Shown here piece by piece: positions 1-6,927 of a DNA stretch of 62,551 nt. The stretch's first letter is position 1. Each line of letters starts with the position of its first letter. This DNA comes from an uncultured Lachnospiraceae bacterium (GTDB lineage Bacteria; Bacillota; Clostridia; Lachnospirales; Lachnospiraceae), in contig CAUEYX010000015.1 in NCBI GenBank assembly GCA_959022495.1, positions 1 to 62,551 on the forward strand, read 5' to 3'. The position numbers and the translations under genes are program-made. Below the pieces are notes generated by a model. It saw nothing but the letters and a program-made list of their open reading frames with translations. It searched no databases and was not told the DNA's origin.

Positions 1-29
1 AACATATCAAAATCTTTTTAAAAAAGTTC

Positions 30-58
30 TTGACATATCACCAGAATGCTTATATATG
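30..58 (+). promoter_or_regulatory. sigma-A-type promoter of the first XRE gene
   Basis: A TTGACA -35 box at 30-35 and a TATATG -10 box at 53-58 are separated by 17 nt. Transcription would start near 65, so the inverted repeat at 79-117 would lie in the early transcribed region. Seen in sequence; activity is inferred. Confidence 0.6.
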
Positions 59-78
59 AGTTTATGTGCATATGCGAT

Positions 79-117
79 TATACTCGGATATTCGTACATT
101 TTCAATATCCGAGTATA
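79..117. promoter_or_regulatory. 14-bp perfect inverted repeat, operator or 5' hairpin
   Basis: TATACTCGGATATT (79-92) is the exact reverse complement of AATATCCGAGTATA (104-117), with an 11-nt spacer. It lies just downstream of the promoter at 30-58 and 44 nt before the XRE start codon. It is either an operator for the encoded XRE protein (autorepression) or a 5' UTR hairpin. It has no T-run, so it is not a standard terminator. Confidence 0.6.
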
Positions 118-161
118 TCAATACAATAATCACATATATTAAGGGAAAAGGAAACAGAATC

Positions 162-371
162 ATGATCAGCTATCGTCCGCTCTTTAAAACTATGTCTGAA
201 AAGAATATTACTTCCTATGCGCTTTTCAAAAAGGGGTTTTCCAAAGCGACCTACTACTCCATTAAGAAAGGCAACAGCATCAGCACAAATACTGTCAATC
301 AGCTGTGCCGTCTGTTAAATTGTTCTGTCTCTGACATTATAGAATATATAGATGATGATCCGAATTCCTAG
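162..371 (+). CDS. small XRE-family (HTH_26-like) DNA-binding protein
   Basis: This 69-residue protein is essentially one Cro/C1-type helix-turn-helix. The segment SKATYYSIKKGNSISTNTVN is the turn and recognition helix, followed by LCRLLNCSVSDIIEYI, typical of the YozG/HTH_26 group. I chose ATG 162 over an upstream in-frame ATG at 66 because a purine-rich ribosome binding site (AAGGGAAAAGGA) precedes 162 and because family members begin right here. Such small regulators usually sit on mobile or defence islands. The 14-bp palindrome upstream is a plausible operator and a hairpin plus T-run follows the stop. The target genes are unknown. Confidence 0.8.
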   Translation: MISYRPLFKTMSEKNITSYALFKKGFSKATYYSIKKGNSISTNTVNQLCRLLNCSVSDIIEYIDDDPNS

Positions 372-407
372 GAACACATAACCAACAGTTATCGTGTTTC
401 TTTTTAT
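372..407 (+). terminator. rho-independent terminator after the first XRE gene
   Basis: GAACACATAAC (372-382) pairs with GTTATCGTGTTTC (388-400), with one bulge. The stem runs into TTTCTTTTTATTT. It starts directly after the stop codon of the XRE gene. Confidence 0.65.
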
Positions 408-497
408 TTATATAAGTCTATCCAGATTATCTTTAAATCAGAATAAATACGCATCATTTCGTTAATCGATACAAATATCGCCTTCTTTACTTCAATC

Positions 498-527
498 GAA
501 AAAAGCCTGGTTTAAACCAAGCTTTTC
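498..527 (-). terminator. hairpin with T-run, minus strand
   Basis: On the minus strand AAGCTTGG and CCAGGCTT form a stem around TTTAAA, followed by six T. It lies downstream of the spoIIID remnant on the same strand and probably ends transcription from it. The rest of the 408-637 interval shows no gene I can support. Confidence 0.5.
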
Positions 528-637
528 TCGCCAAAAAGGACCCGCAATAATACCTCCAGAATACTTTTTAACTATTCGGATTAATTACATATAATCCCAT
601 TTCTACACTTATTATTTCATCACCCACACAAACCGTT

Positions 638-769
638 CTATATTATTACCTCTATATGTACCGTACTCTTGCTGATCCGGAATTTCTTCGCAGTCTGCCT
701 CACAGTCGCGTTATTCTCTATAATATAATCAGCAATCTCCACGGCTCTCTCTTCAATGTAATCTTTCAA
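638..769 (-). pseudogene. spoIIID: truncated spoIIID (sporulation regulator) remnant
   Basis: Reading the minus strand from TTG 769 gives 43 codons that begin (L/M)KDYIEERAVEIADYIIE and continue NNATVRQTAKKFRISKSTVH. This is the recognisable N-terminal half and helix-turn-helix of SpoIIID, the mother-cell DNA-binding regulator of sporulation in Bacillus and Clostridia. Right after STVH the reading departs from the family (IEVII, then TAG at 638-640), so the basic C-terminal half needed for DNA binding is missing. Full-length SpoIIID is about 80-95 residues. It is almost certainly a dead fragment, with a functional copy expected elsewhere. It ends about 30 nt from one copy of the 78-bp direct repeat, which suggests rearrangement. 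Confidence 0.75.
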
Positions 770-799
770 AAAAATCCCCCTGCAAACGTCGTTTTTACA

Positions 800-877
800 A
801 TGTATGCAGAGAAAGGGTAAGTCATGCTTTTATGCTTCAATCAAAGCGTTTTCTTTTTCTCTTCCTGTCTGTATCAT
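800..877. repeat. 78-bp direct repeat, left copy
   Basis: This segment matches 1649-1726 at 76 of 78 positions in the same orientation. On the minus strand it contains the last 16 codons (MIQTGREKENALIEA and stop) of the small gene at 1679-1833, plus about 29 nt of 3' flank. The two copies bracket the toxin-antitoxin genes, so it looks like a tail duplication or recombination junction. Confidence 0.85.
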
Positions 878-909
878 GATGTTACTCTTCTTTTTCCCAC
901 AATGGAATA

Positions 910-932
910 GGCGTGCCGCTTCACAACACGCC
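910..932 (-). terminator. hairpin downstream of the toxin gene
   Basis: GGCGTG (910-915) pairs with CACGCC (927-932), directly downstream of the toxin stop on the minus strand. The T-run is poor. A related GGCATGCCGC-type sequence lies 3' of the AIPR gene near 2513-2540, so the two cassettes share similar 3' flanks. Confidence 0.4.
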
Positions 933-939
933 CACATTT

Positions 940-1224
940 TTATAAATATCTCTCCGTATCTCTCGCACCATAAAGAAATCTACGCACTTCCATTACATCT
1001 CCGATAACCACATAATAGATTACATAATTCCTTACATAAATTCGATAATAAGGATATTTTCTTTTCTTCACCGATGGATATGGTTCAAACACCAAAGGAT
1101 TATTCAATCGTTCCAGTATTGCAGTCTCTACATCATCAACAAGTTTTTCCGCCGCATCTGGATTTTTCAGCACGTTTGTAATGTAACTTGCTGTCTGCAT
1201 AAAATCCTGCTCAAACAACGGCAA
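940..1224 (-). CDS. ParE/RelE-type toxin, probably frameshifted at its start
   Basis: The ParE/RelE fold is clear: LFEQDFMQTASYI, LKNPDAAEKLV, AILERLNNP, then YRIYVRNYVIYYVV and EVRRFLYGARD. The family poisons translation or gyrase and is neutralised by the upstream antitoxin. This frame opens only at TTG 1224, with no good ribosome binding site and a TAG three codons upstream. Another frame begins at ATG 1253, inside the antitoxin 3' end (11-nt overlap), and reads MANKKHRLHI before meeting this frame at a TTT run. One extra T there would give an intact MANKKHRLHI-LPLFEQDF protein. The gene is therefore probably inactivated by a 1-nt deletion at about 1225-1228, unless the base is a sequencing error or translation starts at TTG. 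The family call is firm. Confidence 0.8.
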   Translation of the reverse strand: MPLFEQDFMQTASYITNVLKNPDAAEKLVDDVETAILERLNNPLVFEPYPSVKKRKYPYYRIYVRNYVIYYVVIGDVMEVRRFLYGARDTERYL

Positions 1225-1242
1225 ATATGAAGCCTATGTTTC

Positions 1243-1503
1243 TTATTCGCCATGAATCACACTCCTCACATTGCGGAATACATCCTCATGGCTCGCTCTT
1301 TCTTCCGTTGTTTCCGCCATCTTATCTGCTTCGTCCAGTTTCATTTCCACATTATCTACAAGGCTTGCGTATTCTTCCAGACTTAACACCACCATTGCCC
1401 CATATCCGTTTTTGGTTAGATATACAGGTTGTCCTTCATTGACAAGCGTTTCAATCTCCGGAAATTTATTTCTCAAATCCGAAACAGGTCTGATCTGTAT
1501 CAT
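1243..1503 (-). CDS. YefM/Phd-type antitoxin
   Basis: This 86-residue protein has the Phd/YefM fold: MIQIRPVSDLRNKFPEIETL, then GQPVYLTKNGYGAMVVLSLE. An acidic flexible C terminus (EMKLDEADKMAETTEERASH) follows and would thread into the toxin. It should bind and neutralise the adjacent toxin and autorepress the operon through its N-terminal domain. GGAAAGGAGAG precedes the ATG. The gene ends inside the original toxin start, the usual translational coupling. It looks intact, so the pair may now be an antitoxin with a crippled toxin. Confidence 0.88.
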   Translation of the reverse strand: MIQIRPVSDLRNKFPEIETLVNEGQPVYLTKNGYGAMVVLSLEEYASLVDNVEMKLDEADKMAETTEERASHEDVFRNVRSVIHGE

Positions 1504-1648
1504 AAAAGCCCTCTCCTTTCCTTATATTATTTAGCGTTTTATTATCTTAATATTATCATTATTTTATCATACCTACAAGCTGATATAATATCCATTCACT
1601 ATTTTTAGAGAGGTCTCTCGTATCAGTTTATCTACATGATCTCAAACC

Positions 1649-1726
1649 ATGTATGCAGAGAAAGGGCAAGTCATGCTTTTATGCTTCAATCGAAGCGTTT
1701 TCTTTTTCTCTTCCTGTCTGTATCAT
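1649..1726. repeat. 78-bp direct repeat, right copy
   Basis: This is the second copy of the 800-877 repeat, with two mismatches. Here it is the natural 3' end of the small minus-strand gene at 1679-1833, so this copy is probably the parental one. Confidence 0.85.
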
Positions 1727-1833
1727 TCCCAATTTATACTCTGTATATAATACTTTATTCGTAATTTTCGCTATTCCCAGTAAAGCTATCTCTTCAATTG
1801 TGTTAATAACTTTAATTCTCTTTCAATGTTCAT
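1679..1833 (-). pseudogene. small frameshifted gene of unknown function
   Basis: A good ribosome binding site (AAGGAG) precedes ATG 1833. The first frame reads MNIERELK and soon stops. The next frame continues KVINTIEEIALLGIAKITNK and then VLYTEYKLGMIQTGREKEN, ending in ALIEA and a stop at 1679. Adding one A in the GAATTAAAG run would restore a 51-residue helical protein. I do not recognise the family. Its last 16 codons are duplicated at 800-877. With the toxin frameshift and the truncated spoIIID this makes three broken genes in 1.2 kb. Confidence 0.55.
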
Positions 1834-1922
1834 ATTGTTAATTCAACTCCTTATTTAAAAATATAGTGTACTCAAAACAAGTTCATATTAAGCATAATGA
1901 ATCTCGCATTTCATAAAATAAA

Positions 1923-1951
1923 TATACTAACTGTACTTATTTTGTACTAAT
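1923..1951. promoter_or_regulatory. direct repeats upstream of the RHH gene
   Basis: TGTACTTAT (1932-1940) and TGTACTAAT (1943-1951) are direct repeats 11 bp apart, preceded by the related TATACTAAC (1923-1931). Ribbon-helix-helix proteins often bind tandem short repeats, so this may be the autoregulatory operator of the downstream gene. The repeats are seen; the binding is inferred. Confidence 0.4.
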
Positions 1952-1976
1952 CAATAAAAGGAAATGGAGAATCTCT

Positions 1977-2138
1977 ATGCAAAAAGACAAACACTTAGGA
2001 CTTCGGATTGATTCAGAAACACACAAAAAATTAAAAAGCCTGTCCGAATTTGAAGGGCGTTCCATAAATGGTGAAGTCTTATATCTCATCCGTCAAGCAA
2101 TCGCACAGCATGAAACAAAACACGGTACTTTAAAATAA
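1977..2138 (+). CDS. Arc/CopG-type ribbon-helix-helix protein
   Basis: This 53-residue ORF starts at ATG 1977 after AAAGGAAATGGAGA. The sequence LGLRIDSETHKKLKSLSEFE then GRSINGEVLYLIRQAI is a classic ribbon-helix-helix: a beta strand that contacts the major groove (LGLRI), helix A (SETHKKLKSLSEFEG) and helix B (SINGEVLYLIRQAIAQH). Such proteins are dimeric repressors in plasmid, phage and toxin-antitoxin systems. No toxin follows; the next gene is an XRE regulator. The tandem TGTACTNAT boxes upstream are candidate operators. Confidence 0.8.
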   Translation: MQKDKHLGLRIDSETHKKLKSLSEFEGRSINGEVLYLIRQAIAQHETKHGTLK

Positions 2139-2139
2139 T

Positions 2140-2209
2140 CTTAATAGAAAAAGTATATGTTTCTAAGTGGACTAGTTCTAGTCCCATTTTATCACTTTTT
2201 CTGATTAAG
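2140..2209. promoter_or_regulatory. nested inverted repeats between the RHH and XRE genes
   Basis: An outer imperfect repeat pairs CTTAATAGAAAAAGT (2140-2154) with ACTTTTTCTGATTAAG (2194-2209). It encloses the palindrome GGACTAGTTCTAGTCC (2169-2184). As RNA this is a large hairpin that may end RHH transcription; as DNA the inner palindrome is operator-like. Confidence 0.5.
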
Positions 2210-2212
2210 ATA

Positions 2213-2240
2213 AAGTTCTAAATGAACTTATTTCAAGTTC
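2213..2240. promoter_or_regulatory. three phased AAGTTC half-sites upstream of the XRE gene
   Basis: AAGTTC (2213-2218), GAACTT (2224-2229) and AAGTTC (2235-2240) alternate in orientation at exactly 11-bp spacing, about one helical turn, and end 17 bp before the XRE start codon. This is the geometry expected for cooperative repressor dimers, most likely autoregulation by the downstream protein. One further AAGTTC lies at 1879-1884. Confidence 0.55.
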
Positions 2241-2257
2241 TCTTATAAGAGGTCAGT

Positions 2258-2491
2258 ATGGAACAAAAAATTAAGCAGATAAATGGTAATATCGGAAATA
2301 ATATTCGTAAAATCCGACTAGAAAAAGGAATGAAACAGACAACACTTGTGCGTATGCTCCAATTACAAAATGTAAATATCACAAGAGAATCACTTGTAAA
2401 GATTGAGAGAGGTATTCAACACATTTCCGTTACACAGCTTCGGGGGGTTCGTGACTGTTTAGGAACTACTTATGATAAGCTGCTTGAATAG
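2258..2491 (+). CDS. XRE-family transcriptional regulator
   Basis: This 77-residue single-domain Cro/C1 HTH protein reads IGNNIRKIRLEKGMKQTTL (helices 1-2), NITRESLVKIERGIQHISV (recognition helix) and LRGVRDCLGTTYDKLLE. AGAGGTCAGT precedes ATG 2258. The gene converges on the AIPR gene. Together with the RHH protein it forms a two-repressor region beside a putative abortive-infection gene, so it may control the island. No cognate target is proven; the phased AAGTTC array directly upstream is the best operator candidate. Confidence 0.85.
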   Translation: MEQKIKQINGNIGNNIRKIRLEKGMKQTTLVRMLQLQNVNITRESLVKIERGIQHISVTQLRGVRDCLGTTYDKLLE

Positions 2492-2571
2492 TTTGGAGTA
2501 TAAAATAAAACAGGCATGCCGCCCCACGCAGCACACCCATATATTTATATTCAATTTCCCTTTTTGTTCCC

Positions 2572-4422
2572 CTAATCCCCCAGCTCATCGAAATAATCCA
2601 TGCCAATCGTAAAGGCATATTCTTTAATATCCTGATTTATCGTCCTCCCTTTGTAATATCCGTCATAGTTATAATAACTTTCAATCTCGCCATTTTCTCC
2701 TACGCTTTTATAGAAATAGTCTCTATTATGCGCTTTCCGGGATACTGCTTTTTCAAACTTCATCCACTGAGCCAGGATCATATTCGCGTACATCTGCACA
2801 TTTTTCTCATACTGCTCATTCTCCAAGGTGTCCAGGTAATTTTTCGTAACCGCATAGGTAACTGCATATTTACCAAAACGAAGCGCATAGCCATAAATAT
2901 TGATTCCATATTTATTATTCGGCTGTTTTGAAAAGTTCTTTTCCAGCTCTGTCAGATACATGTAACAAAAATATCCATACATATATTTCCTGTAAATGTC
3001 TGTATCTTCAAAAATCTTATCAAAGTATTCCTGCCGAAACAGAATGTCTTCGCCATTCCTTCTTGCCTTAGCCACTTCCCCCTGTATTGCGGATGCCGCC
3101 CTCATAAAAATTGTACGGTCTACTATTTTATCCCTTGTAATGAAGTTCTGCCTTAACCCGTCATGGAATTCTCCCATTTTCCGATTATAAAAATATCCAA
3201 AGTCCCGGTATATTTGTCTTTGATACTTTACCTGAACTTTATCATTTGCCCTTCTATCTGCTTCTTTTACCGGTGTCTGCTCGTTTGTTGCTTTGGATAA
3301 TTCTTCGATAAGTTTTAATTTACTTTCTTCATCGTATTCCCCCAGGAAGGTAATGATTTTAACCAGCACCTCTTTTTCCTGGAAATGTTCCATATAGTCC
3401 AAATCATTTTCATAAATATTCGCAAACGTATATGCCGTCTGTCCTCCATTGATAATCTGCGGATTCTTAATAATCAGCTGTGCCGTATCTTTCAGCGCGA
3501 CCTGAGAACTAAAACTGGTATCGTCTGATAATATTGTGATTCCATTATTGTACAGCGCGATTTCATTTGTTCTCTTCTTTATAATCGTGTTCTTTATTTT
3601 CGGGTTAATAATATTATTCTGCAGGCTCAAAAAGCAGCGAGGATTGTACTTTAATATAGAATTTTTATATTTTGCCACTACTTTTGCGATCTCCAGTACA
3701 GGGATAAAAGCAACCATAATTTTACATGCGCCATACCCTGTATTTACTGTATAACTTATTCTTCCGTCATTATTCTCCTTATTCGTCAGTGACAGCTTGA
3801 TACGGATTTCATCCGCGTTAAAATAGCAGCCTGTCACTACCGGGAAAACGAGCTCATTATAGCATCTTTCATAGTCAAAGATTTTGGACGGTATGCCTCC
3901 TGTCAGTTTTTTTATCTGTGACTTTTTATATCGTTCACTTTTCAAATTGGCCAAAATAATCACTTCATACTTATATCTTCCTATGTCGTCGATACCATTA
4001 ATTTCATCCATCATCCCCTTTATCCTACTATTATAGGGATTTCCTTCTTCATCTTCTAACTCTCCGTCCAAAATTCTGTCCACGTCCATATTCAGCAGTT
4101 CATTTATAGAGATCTCCTTATTCTCAAAATTGTTTTGATTTACTCTGAATTTTGACTGCAGAAACAGAACTTTCTTAGCCTCTTTATCGATATAATACGC
4201 GTCGATCCCCGCGTCATACGGATCATCTGTAATATATTTCTCACGCTCTTGAAACTCATCGATGCCATACATGACTTTCAAATATAAATGGATAAAGGTG
4301 CGGGCTCTTGCCTGGTCCAGTTTTTCCCGATTATTCGGGTCCGGGTAATATCTTTTGTATCTTGAGGGCGCCTCCGCCATAAGCTGGTCCAAGATATTGA
4401 CCAGAATATTGTATTTCTCCAT
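2572..4422 (-). CDS. AIPR-family abortive infection protein, PD-(D/E)XK-like N terminus
   Basis: The 616-residue product carries the AIPR signature: EIALYNNGITILSDD (about 288-301) and KNPQIINGGQTAY (about 319-331), followed by VLVKII and SKATNEQTPVKEADRRAND. AIPR proteins are named for abortive-infection phage resistance. Residues about 67-93 (DPYDAGIDAYYID, then KKVLFLQSKFR) resemble a PD-(D/E)XK nuclease core, with Asp70/Asp74 and a Gln89-x-Lys91 pair; that is my reading, not an established annotation. The gene is alone on its strand, is visibly richer in A+T than hppA beside it, and lies next to two small regulators and a TA module, consistent with a defence island. A nuclease-type suicide effector is the simplest hypothesis. 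Confidence 0.85.
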   Translation of the reverse strand: MEKYNILVNILDQLMAEAPSRYKRYYPDPNNREKLDQARARTFIHLYLKVMYGIDEFQEREKYITDDPYDAGIDAYYIDKEAKKVLFLQSKFRVNQNNFENKEISINELLNMDVDRILDGELEDEEGNPYNSRIKGMMDEINGIDDIGRYKYEVIILANLKSERYKKSQIKKLTGGIPSKIFDYERCYNELVFPVVTGCYFNADEIRIKLSLTNKENNDGRISYTVNTGYGACKIMVAFIPVLEIAKVVAKYKNSILKYNPRCFLSLQNNIINPKIKNTIIKKRTNEIALYNNGITILSDDTSFSSQVALKDTAQLIIKNPQIINGGQTAYTFANIYENDLDYMEHFQEKEVLVKIITFLGEYDEESKLKLIEELSKATNEQTPVKEADRRANDKVQVKYQRQIYRDFGYFYNRKMGEFHDGLRQNFITRDKIVDRTIFMRAASAIQGEVAKARRNGEDILFRQEYFDKIFEDTDIYRKYMYGYFCYMYLTELEKNFSKQPNNKYGINIYGYALRFGKYAVTYAVTKNYLDTLENEQYEKNVQMYANMILAQWMKFEKAVSRKAHNRDYFYKSVGENGEIESYYNYDGYYKGRTINQDIKEYAFTIGMDYFDELGD

Positions 4423-4529
4423 ATCTTTCTCCTTAGTAAACTCTTACTCATCGTATCAGTACCTATATTTTACCTCTAAAAAATTTCTCCTTCAATGTTA
4501 TTTGCTGAAACTTATTTCCTATTAACACT

Positions 4530-4550
4530 AAAAAAGACCGCTGCGCGGTC
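4530..4550 (-). terminator. rho-independent terminator of hppA
   Basis: On the minus strand GACCGC-GCA-GCGGTC is followed by six T. It lies about 70 nt beyond the hppA stop codon. Confidence 0.8.
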
Positions 4551-4619
4551 CCCGCACAGCAGCCTTCTTATACCTCTCATTCCGTTTTCCATCTTCCAGA
4601 ATCCAAATCCCCCACAGCT

Positions 4620-6719
4620 CTAGAAGATATGATAATTCACAACCAATGCCGCGAACACAATTGATACCATGGACAGCAGCTTAATCAGAATATTAATAGA
4701 CGGTCCTGAAGTATCCTTAAACGGATCACCCACCGTATCGCCTACTACAGCCGCCTTGTGGCAGTCGCTTCCCTTTCCGCCGTGGGCGCCGCCCTCAATA
4801 TACTTCTTCGCGTTATCCCATGCGCCTCCCGCATTCGCCATAAAGATGGCCATCAAAAATCCCGTAGCAGTGGAGCCGGTCAGAAGACCGATAACCCCAT
4901 TATATCCGAGAATCAAGCCCGTAACCACAGGAGTGATAATCGCAAGCAGTGTGGGCAGAATCATCTCATGAAGAGATGCCTTCGTACAGATATCCACACA
5001 AGTCTCATAGTCTGCCTCAGCTTTTCCTTCCATCAGCCCTTTAATCTCTTTAAACTGGCGGCGGACTTCCACAACGATACTCTGCGCCGCGCGTCCCACA
5101 GAATCCATGGTCAGTGCAGCGAATACAAACGGGAGGCAGGCGCCGATGAAAATGCCGACCAGTACAGCCGGGTTCATAACACTCATGTCAAGCGTGATAT
5201 CCGGTCCGCCCACTTCCTGTACCTTCTCTACATACGAAGCGATCAGAGCGAGCGCGGTCAGTGCCGCTGAACCGATGGCAAATCCCTTTCCTGTTGCTGC
5301 TGTTGTATTTCCGAGAGAATCCAGGGCATCCGTGCGCTTCCTGACATCCGCTTCCAGCCCTGCCATTTCTGCGATACCACCCGCATTGTCAGCGATCGGC
5401 CCGTACGCATCTGTAGCCAGTGTGATTCCCAGAGTAGACAGCATTCCCACCGCTGCCAGAGCGATTCCGTAGAGTCCTCTCGTGGACTCGATAAATCCGC
5501 CGGACAGAGCGTAAGCTGCCATTACGCAGATCGCGATAATGATGATCGGGACCGCGGTGGAAAGCATTCCAAGGCTCAGACCTCCGATAATAATCGTCGC
5601 TGACCCTGTCTCTGATTTATTCGCGAGCTTCTGCGTAGGTTTATATGTGTCTGAAGTAAAGTATTCCGTGAAAAATCCAATCAGTACACCCGCAAGCAGA
5701 CCTCCCAGGATCGCGAAATAGAATCCGATAAAGTCTTTGCCAAGGATGAACCATACAAGCGGTAAGGCGACGACCGCGATAATAATCGCGCTTGTATTCG
5801 TTCCCCTTCTCAGCGCTTTCAGAAGCGTACTCTGATCGGTACTCTCACCGGTTTTTACAAGCAGTGACCCAATGATGGAGGCAAGTACGCCAACCGCGGC
5901 CAGAATCATCGGAATTACAACCGCGTTTACCCGGTCCACTGATTCTATCTTATTGAATGCAATGACACCAAGGGCACACGCTGACAAAATCGATCCCACA
6001 TAAGATTCATAGAGATCCGCGCCCATTCCGGCAACGTCTCCTACATTATCGCCTACGTTGTCCGCGATAACAGCCGGGTTTCTCGGATCATCCTCCGGGA
6101 TTCCCGCCTCTACCTTTCCTACAAGGTCAGCTCCAACGTCTGCTGCCTTCGTATAAATGCCGCCGCCGACACGCGCAAAAAGCGCCATAGAGGACGCGCC
6201 CATACCAAACGTCAACATTGTGCTTGTGATATCTTCGATGGGAAGTTTGAACACAAGCCTCAGAAGCAGATACCAGATCGAGATATCCAGCAGCCCCAGG
6301 CCGACCACCGTAAATCCCATAACAGAACCCGCAGAAAACGCTACATTCAGACCTTTGTTCAAACCCTTCTGGCATGCAGCCGCCGTCCTGCCGTTCGCCC
6401 TGGTAGCAATCTGCATTCCCACGAACCCAGACAGCCCCGAGAAAAATCCTCCAGTCACAAATGCAAAAGGAACAAACCATGTCAGAAGTCCCAGAGCCGC
6501 CATAACAAAAAGGATCACAAACATCACAGCAAAGAACCCGATCAGGATCTTATACTGCCGGCGAAGATACGCCATTGCCCCTTTATGGATAGATCCGGAA
6601 ATCTTTTTCATGATCTCATTTCCCTCAGGGAAACGAAGTACCTTCTGCGCCCTGCTTGCAGCAAACAAAAGCGCAATGATGGAGCCAAATAGTGTCAGTA
6701 GTGCCAATTGATTGTCCAT
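4620..6719 (-). CDS. hppA: membrane-bound ion-pumping pyrophosphatase
   Basis: This 699-residue polytopic protein couples PPi hydrolysis to H+ and/or Na+ export across the cytoplasmic membrane. The catalytic signature DVGADLVGKVEAGIPEDDPR is followed by a NVGDNVGDVAGMGADLYESY block; a second Asp-rich motif is DNAGGIAEMAG, and DAYGPIADNAGG and GDTVGDPFKDTSGPS are also conserved. The GNTTAATGKG segment has Ala where K+-independent enzymes carry Lys, so it is predicted to be K+-stimulated. ATG 6719 was chosen because GGAGGAG lies 7 nt upstream; an upstream in-frame extension (to 6815) has no such site. Ion specificity cannot be read reliably here. It is monocistronic with its own terminator. Confidence 0.96.
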   Translation of the reverse strand: MDNQLALLTLFGSIIALLFAASRAQKVLRFPEGNEIMKKISGSIHKGAMAYLRRQYKILIGFFAVMFVILFVMAALGLLTWFVPFAFVTGGFFSGLSGFVGMQIATRANGRTAAACQKGLNKGLNVAFSAGSVMGFTVVGLGLLDISIWYLLLRLVFKLPIEDITSTMLTFGMGASSMALFARVGGGIYTKAADVGADLVGKVEAGIPEDDPRNPAVIADNVGDNVGDVAGMGADLYESYVGSILSACALGVIAFNKIESVDRVNAVVIPMILAAVGVLASIIGSLLVKTGESTDQSTLLKALRRGTNTSAIIIAVVALPLVWFILGKDFIGFYFAILGGLLAGVLIGFFTEYFTSDTYKPTQKLANKSETGSATIIIGGLSLGMLSTAVPIIIIAICVMAAYALSGGFIESTRGLYGIALAAVGMLSTLGITLATDAYGPIADNAGGIAEMAGLEADVRKRTDALDSLGNTTAATGKGFAIGSAALTALALIASYVEKVQEVGGPDITLDMSVMNPAVLVGIFIGACLPFVFAALTMDSVGRAAQSIVVEVRRQFKEIKGLMEGKAEADYETCVDICTKASLHEMILPTLLAIITPVVTGLILGYNGVIGLLTGSTATGFLMAIFMANAGGAWDNAKKYIEGGAHGGKGSDCHKAAVVGDTVGDPFKDTSGPSINILIKLLSMVSIVFAALVVNYHIF

Positions 6720-6856
6720 TCCAATCACTCCTCCATTCCTTTTAAGAATTATAAAATTTATCAGTACGGGGTCTATTATATCATTTAATTGTAATTTTTC
6801 ATATAATTTTGCCATTATAATTTTGAAATTTGTCTATTTTTTGTACAGCTCTCCCA

Positions 6857-6896
6857 AAAGGGGTCAGACCCCTTCCCAAAGGTGCCTGACCCCTTT
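6857..6896. repeat. GGGGTCAG-type dispersed palindrome
   Basis: AAAGGGGTCAG (6857-6867) and CTGACCCCTTT (6886-6896) form an inverted repeat, with GGGGTCAGACCCC itself palindromic inside the left half. It is related to the elements at 17434-17500 and 62524-62551. It lies between hppA and glgB and could act as a REP-like element or as a transcription barrier; two short T-runs follow. Confidence 0.75.
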
Positions 6897-6927
6897 CACT
6901 TTTTAAAAAAATTTTCAATTTTCTCAA

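Noticed and set aside
804..1007. Plus-strand ORF starting MQRKGKSCFYASIKAFSFSL, similar to one at 1653
   Set aside because: The similarity comes only from the 78-bp direct repeat; both are antisense to the repeated gene tail and lack ribosome binding sites.
6761..6803. hppA promoter with TATAAT on the minus strand
   Set aside because: The TATAAT at 6775-6780 is good but the -35 position reads TATGAA, so I did not list it as a supported promoter.
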